A stretch of 5,971 bases of DNA from CANHEE01 sp043777755 (lineage in GTDB: Bacteria; Bacteroidota; Bacteroidia; Chitinophagales; Saprospiraceae), in NCBI GenBank assembly GCA_043777755.1, contig JAYWHK010000327.1:1-5971 (forward strand), read 5' to 3'. Positions 1-4,300 of the stretch are shown here, piece by piece (position 1 is the first letter of the stretch; each line of letters begins with the position of its first letter). The notes beneath the pieces are model-generated. The model searched no databases and was not told where the DNA came from. It saw only the letters and a list, made by a program, of their open reading frames with translations. The position numbers and the translations under genes were made by a program.

Positions 1-1
1 C

Positions 2-67
2 GATGAAAAAAACGATTGTGAAAGTGAAGTGATTTATTTCAAAAAAAAGATTTTCAATCTACTATAA
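2..67 (+). CDS. Possible 3' end of an upstream gene (partial, hypothetical)
   Basis: An open frame enters the window at base 2 and runs 21 codons to TAA at 65-67. The visible tail reads DEKNDCESEV then IYFKKKIFNLL. It is acidic first and basic/hydrophobic at the end, which is plausible for a protein C-terminus, but 21 codons is too short to separate from chance. The other two forward frames close earlier: TGA at 4-6 and TGA at 30-32. No function can be proposed. The upstream sequence would settle whether a gene really ends here. Confidence 0.3.
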   Translation, partial: DEKNDCESEVIYFKKKIFNLL

Positions 68-134
68 AAACAAAAATCCGTTCGCACCAACCAAAGTAAA
101 AAGTGAGCTTTCTTCTTCAAAAAACAACTAAGCT

Positions 135-193
135 GCCGCAGCAGTTTAGCCTTATTCTTATTATTCTAAACACAAAGATAGTACTGCGGCGGC
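135..193 (+). promoter_or_regulatory. GC-rich imperfect inverted repeat with downstream T10 tract in the leader of the lipoprotein gene
   Basis: The left arm GCCGCAGCAGT (135-145) pairs with the right arm ACTGCGGCGGC (183-193), giving ten base pairs around one A/C mismatch, with a 37-nt loop. Inside the loop GTTTAG (144-149) can pair with CTAAAC (166-171). That inner stem shares bases 144-145 with the outer one, so the two could compete or nest. The arms are strikingly GC-rich for this AT-rich gap. Ten T residues follow at 204-213, directly before the ATG at 217. It could be a terminator for an upstream gene, although the T run starts 10 nt after the stem. It could also be a structured 5' leader of the lipoprotein mRNA. 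No convincing Bacteroidota promoter (TTG / TAnnTTTG) was found; TATTTTG at 194-200 is one base short. Confidence 0.35.
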
Positions 194-216
194 TATTTTG
201 CAATTTTTTTTTTAAA

Positions 217-1230
217 ATGAAAAAAATTATTAAATTATTTATGCTCCTTTTTATGGGAGGAATTTCAATCCTTTTTTGGACAGCTTGTAGTAAAGAAAGT
301 GCTACAGAAGCCAATCCAGTTGTTGAACAACAAGTAGAGCAATCAAAAATGCAACTACCAAAAACAAATGCCATAGAAGTAGTTGGAATAGATGACGTAA
401 TAAATGAAAGATATTTACATATTGAAAACAGATCGAAATATGTGCTTTCTAATGTACCAAGTACTGGAGCTGCACGGATATATACAACAACGCTTGAAGA
501 CATAGACACAGGTTTTCCTGATCCACCACCGTCAGAATGTTATCGTGCAGCTTTCACGCTTTGCAATTCAATAATGGTATCGGGTGTTCCTGGCGCAAAG
601 AGTTCATCAATGTTACTAACAAATGCAATTGGTTTAGCAATAGGTAATGGTGATGATTCCGCTTACATCACGACGGGAAGCAACTCTGGCTTGGCATCGA
701 ATAGTTTGTTTCGTATCAACTTAACGACCAGTACAGGAGTATTCGTCGCTAAAACCAAGACAAAAACAGGTGTTCCTGTACCTGTGCAAGACATTGAATG
801 TGTTAGTATTTTCCATTCTATTGCCTATGGCATTGTAAATAATCAGTTGGCAATCCTCAATCTTACAACTGGTGTTTTCACGACTAAGCCATTGCCAACA
901 GGTGTTTATACTGGTTTAACTGTAACGAATAACAATACAATCGCTGTCTTTATGCCTAATCACGTATCAGGAGCTACTCGTGGCGGTTATCGAACTATTA
1001 ACAATGCTAATTGGGCGGTTTCTAATGTTATTAATTGGAACAGTGAAAACCCTGCTTGGCTTGGTGTTGATGGAGGTTTTACCAATACACCAACGGCTGG
1101 GCTAAGACACGGCAGTAGTAATTCTCTTTTTACGGCACTTACGCATAGCGGCGGCGGTTACATTACACAAGTTGGCACTTGCCTCGCTCCTTTGCACTCA
1201 GTTCCTGTATTTGACTACGCTAATTATTAG
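217..1230 (+). CDS. Predicted lipoprotein of unknown function (337 aa)
   Basis: The ATG at 217 is chosen because it begins a classic lipoprotein signal: MKKIIKLF, a hydrophobic stretch to about residue 20, then F-W-T-A-C with the lipid-accepting Cys at 24. A GTG-initiated extension back to 103 would bury this signal behind 38 implausible residues. W at the -3 position of the lipobox is unusual. The TAG stop is at 1228-1230. After an acidic, glutamine-rich linker (about 25-50) comes a Pro-rich turn (P-D-P-P-P near 101-105). The rest is rich in Ser, Thr, Gly and Asn, with strand-like stretches such as LFRINLTTSTGVF and LAILNLTTGVFTT. These resemble beta-propeller blades with 'L-x-x-T-G' turns, but no family is recognised. 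Four further cysteines (108, 116, 195, 322) could form disulfides, fitting an extracytoplasmic location. It lies 122 bp upstream of a giant LRR protein, with a hairpin between, so a shared operon is doubtful. Confidence 0.85.
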   Translation: MKKIIKLFMLLFMGGISILFWTACSKESATEANPVVEQQVEQSKMQLPKTNAIEVVGIDDVINERYLHIENRSKYVLSNVPSTGAARIYTTTLEDIDTGFPDPPPSECYRAAFTLCNSIMVSGVPGAKSSSMLLTNAIGLAIGNGDDSAYITTGSNSGLASNSLFRINLTTSTGVFVAKTKTKTGVPVPVQDIECVSIFHSIAYGIVNNQLAILNLTTGVFTTKPLPTGVYTGLTVTNNNTIAVFMPNHVSGATRGGYRTINNANWAVSNVINWNSENPAWLGVDGGFTNTPTAGLRHGSSNSLFTALTHSGGGYITQVGTCLAPLHSVPVFDYANY

Positions 1231-1264
1231 TAGTCTTACTTTTTGACTTCAAAAAAACAACTTA

Positions 1265-1295
1265 CAGAGAAGGTTGATTTTTTCAATCTTCTCTG
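1265..1295 (+). terminator. Strong hairpin between the lipoprotein and LRR genes, probable terminator
   Basis: CAGAGAAGGTTGA (1265-1277) pairs with TCAATCTTCTCTG (1283-1295) over 13 bp with one G-T wobble and a 5-nt T loop. It starts 35 bp after the lipoprotein stop. The + strand continues CATTTAAAAAAA rather than with a long T run, so it is not a perfect intrinsic terminator in this direction. On the - strand it would be followed by TTTTTTT (complement of the A run at 1252-1258), so it may be bidirectional, but no - strand gene is seen that would use it. Confidence 0.6.
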
Positions 1296-1352
1296 CATTT
1301 AAAAAAATAATTATCTTAATCATGCCTAAAACGGCTTTATAAAAATAATATA

Positions 1353-4300
1353 ATGAAAAAAATAATATTTTATTTTACCTTTTTACTTATTACAATGTGC
1401 TGCCAAACCAATGTTTTTGCACAAGCACCACGTCCATTCCCTACGGGATTAGCGACCTGCTTGGAAGATGATTTTCGTGAACTCGAAAAACTATACGACA
1501 GCACTGGTGGGGATAATTGGACAAACAAAACAGGTTGGTTCACTGATACAAACATGGAGAATTGGCATGGTGTTGATTTGATTAGTGGTGGTTGCGATGT
1601 AGGTAGTATTAATATGGGTACGAATAATTTGGTAGGTAATTTGGCAAATTTTAGTTTACCCAATTTAACAAGGTTGATTCTTAGTGGTAATCAATTGACA
1701 AGTGTACCTAATTTTAATTTGCCAAATTTAGAGGAGTTTTATATTGGTGGCACCCAATTAACAAGTATTCCAAATTTTAATTCGGCAAATTTGCCAAATA
1801 TAAGATATTTTTATCTTGGCGGCACTCAATTAACAAGTGTTCCTAATTTTGATTTACCAAGTTTGAGAAAACTTATTCTCAGTAACAATAAGTTGACTGT
1901 TGTTCCTAATTTTAATTTACCAAGTTTAATTGAGTTATTTCTTGATAATAACCAATTAACGGATGCTCCAAATTTCAATTTACCTAATTTACAAACACTT
2001 CATCTTGGGGATAACCAATTAACAAATGTAGCAAACTTCACTTTGCCAAATTTAGTGCAACTTATTCTTCAAAATAATCCATTAACAACTGTTCCAAATT
2101 TTAATTTACCCAAATTGATGGGGCTGAATTTAAATAGTAACCAATTGGCAAGTGTTCCAAATTTTAATTTACCCAAACTAACCTATTTAAATCTTGAAAA
2201 TAATAAATTAGCAAGCGTACCGCTTTTTAATAGTTTACCAGAATTAGTAGAGCTTCGGCTTAACTCAAATATATTGGATATTGTGCCAAGTTTTATCTTG
2301 CCTAAATTAAGGGAACTTAGGCTTTATTACAATCAGTTGACGACTGTACCTAATTTCAATTTACCAAGTTTAACGCATCTTTATCTTAGTCATAATAAAT
2401 TGACAAGCGTACCCAACTTTGATTCACTTCCCCAACTATACGAACTCAATCTTGGTTCAAATGAATTGGTAACTGTACCGCATTTTAATTCAACAAATCT
2501 ACCATATTTAGGCTATCTTTATCTTGGTGGGAATAAATTGACAAGCTTACCAAGTTTCAATTTCCCAAATTTAACATATCTTAATCTTTGTGTAAATCAA
2601 CTTGCAAGTGTTCCTAATTTTACTCTACCAAATTTACAAGTATGTGCTCTTATCCGAAATAAATTGACAAGCTTACCAAGTTTCAATTTCCCAAATTTAA
2701 TAGAGCTTGAACTTTCTGAAAATGAATTGACGAGTTTACCCAATATGATTGTTTCAAATAGTACGAGTTTTTATACTAACATATACTACAATAAATTAAA
2801 TTTTGATATTCAAAATTGGAATCATGCCAGTAAAATACTGTGGTACGCTTGGCAAGCAACAGACATTCCTGTTATTAATTCTAATGGTATTTTATCTGTT
2901 AATTCAGGAGGGAACTTGAATCAAGTTACATTCAATTGGTATAAAGACAATGGCAGCACACCAATTTATTCTGTAATAGGCGATAACACTTACACGCCAA
3001 CAAGCTCTGGTTCTTATCATTGTAAAATGACACACCAGACACTTACAATATCAAGTAACCCATATACAAATCTCATACTATCAAGTGCATCAGTTGCTTT
3101 TACCGCTCCAGTATCTTGTGCTGTAAATGATAAGGCTGTGTTAATGAATTTATACAATGCCACTGGTGGAACGAGCTGGTCAAATAGCACCAACTGGGGT
3201 TCAACAATGCCACTTAACACTTGGTATGGTATTCAAACCAATGCGAATGGCTGTGTTACACACATTGACTTAGATGGAATAGCTAATTTTCTGGAAGTTG
3301 GCTCTTGGAGTACAGGCAACAACTTAGTAGGTACAATCCCTGATCTTAGTGGATTGACGGAATTAGAGTATTTATCATTGGCAAAAAATAGCTTAATTGG
3401 CGGTATTCCTACAAGTTTAGGTTCGCTCCCTAAATTAAAACATTTATGTTTGGCTGAAAATCAATTGGGAACGATTACCACTGTTGGAGGTATTCCAACT
3501 TTAAGTACTATTCCAATAACGTTAGGAAATTTACCTCTTTTAGAAGTTTTAATTCTTTCTCAAAATCAACTAACGGGCAACATTCCTGCGGCAATTGGGA
3601 CAGGCTGCCCCAATATGAAATATTTATACCTTGGAAACAATCAATTAAATGGTAGTATTCCAGCAAGTTTAGGTAATATGCATTACTTAATCGTGATGTA
3701 CCTTGGGTACAATCAATTAAGTGGTGCTATTCCCTCTACTGCACCTTGGACAGGTAATTGTTTCCCTGCATTGACTGAATTTTGGGCGCAAAATAATCTT
3801 TTAGACCAGCCATTGCCTACGGATATTGGTATTCCTTTTCAACATTTACATTATTTCTTGCTTAACAATAATAAAATCCCTGGTACTATACCAAGCAGTT
3901 TAAGCAATTTGACAGCTGTAAAATCTTTTTCACTAAGTTATAACTTACTGATTGGTAATATTCCAGCAATATGGAGTACTATGAGTAATATCTTCGATAT
4001 TGGACTTAGCAATAATAGTTTAACGCTCGCTAACCCGAATGACCTTAATATGTTTAATGGTTTAAGCACTTTAACTAAATTATTTTTGCAGCGCAATAAT
4101 TTGGTTGGTACAGTTCCTGGTTTTGCTGGAATGCCATTGCTTCACACACTGTATTTATCTCAAAACCAACTAAATGGTCAAATTCCTAATTTAAGTTTAT
4201 CAGGGTTGAAAATACTTGCGCTACATCAAAATCAATTGACCAGTGTAGCTGCACTTAGCTTACCCAGTCTTGAAGCACTTTATTTGCATGAAAATTCAAT

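Noticed and set aside
48..60. Small palindrome AGATT-TTC-AATCT
   Set aside because: A 5-bp stem with a 3-nt loop in A/T-rich DNA is expected by chance and has no T tract after it.
103..216. GTG-initiated N-terminal extension of the lipoprotein (38 extra residues)
   Set aside because: It would place a lipoprotein signal peptide internally, and the stretch covers the inverted repeat and T tract. ATG 217 gives a standard signal with Cys24.
117..509. Antisense open frame of 130 codons on the - strand
   Set aside because: It lies opposite the lipoprotein gene and its leader. It has a Ser/Cys-rich, low-sense composition with no motif, and is best explained as a shadow.
1211..1245. Possible Bacteroidota promoter: TTG at 1211-1213 and TACTTTTTG at 1237-1245
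   Set aside because: The -7 box has one extra base against TAnnTTTG, the TTG lies inside the lipoprotein gene, and transcription would have to read through the hairpin at 1265-1295. It is too weak to list.
1367..1403. Possible lipoprotein signal in the giant protein (Cys-Cys at residues 16-17)
   Set aside because: The residues before the cysteines (I-T-M) do not fit a lipobox, while V-F-A at 21-23 gives a good type I cleavage site.
1370..1663. Antisense open frame of 97 codons on the - strand
   Set aside because: It is fully opposite the signal peptide and first cap of the giant LRR protein, which has much stronger coding evidence.
3017..3220. Antisense open frame of 67 codons on the - strand
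   Set aside because: It is opposite the Ig-like domain and second LRR cap. It has no recognisable domain and no start context.
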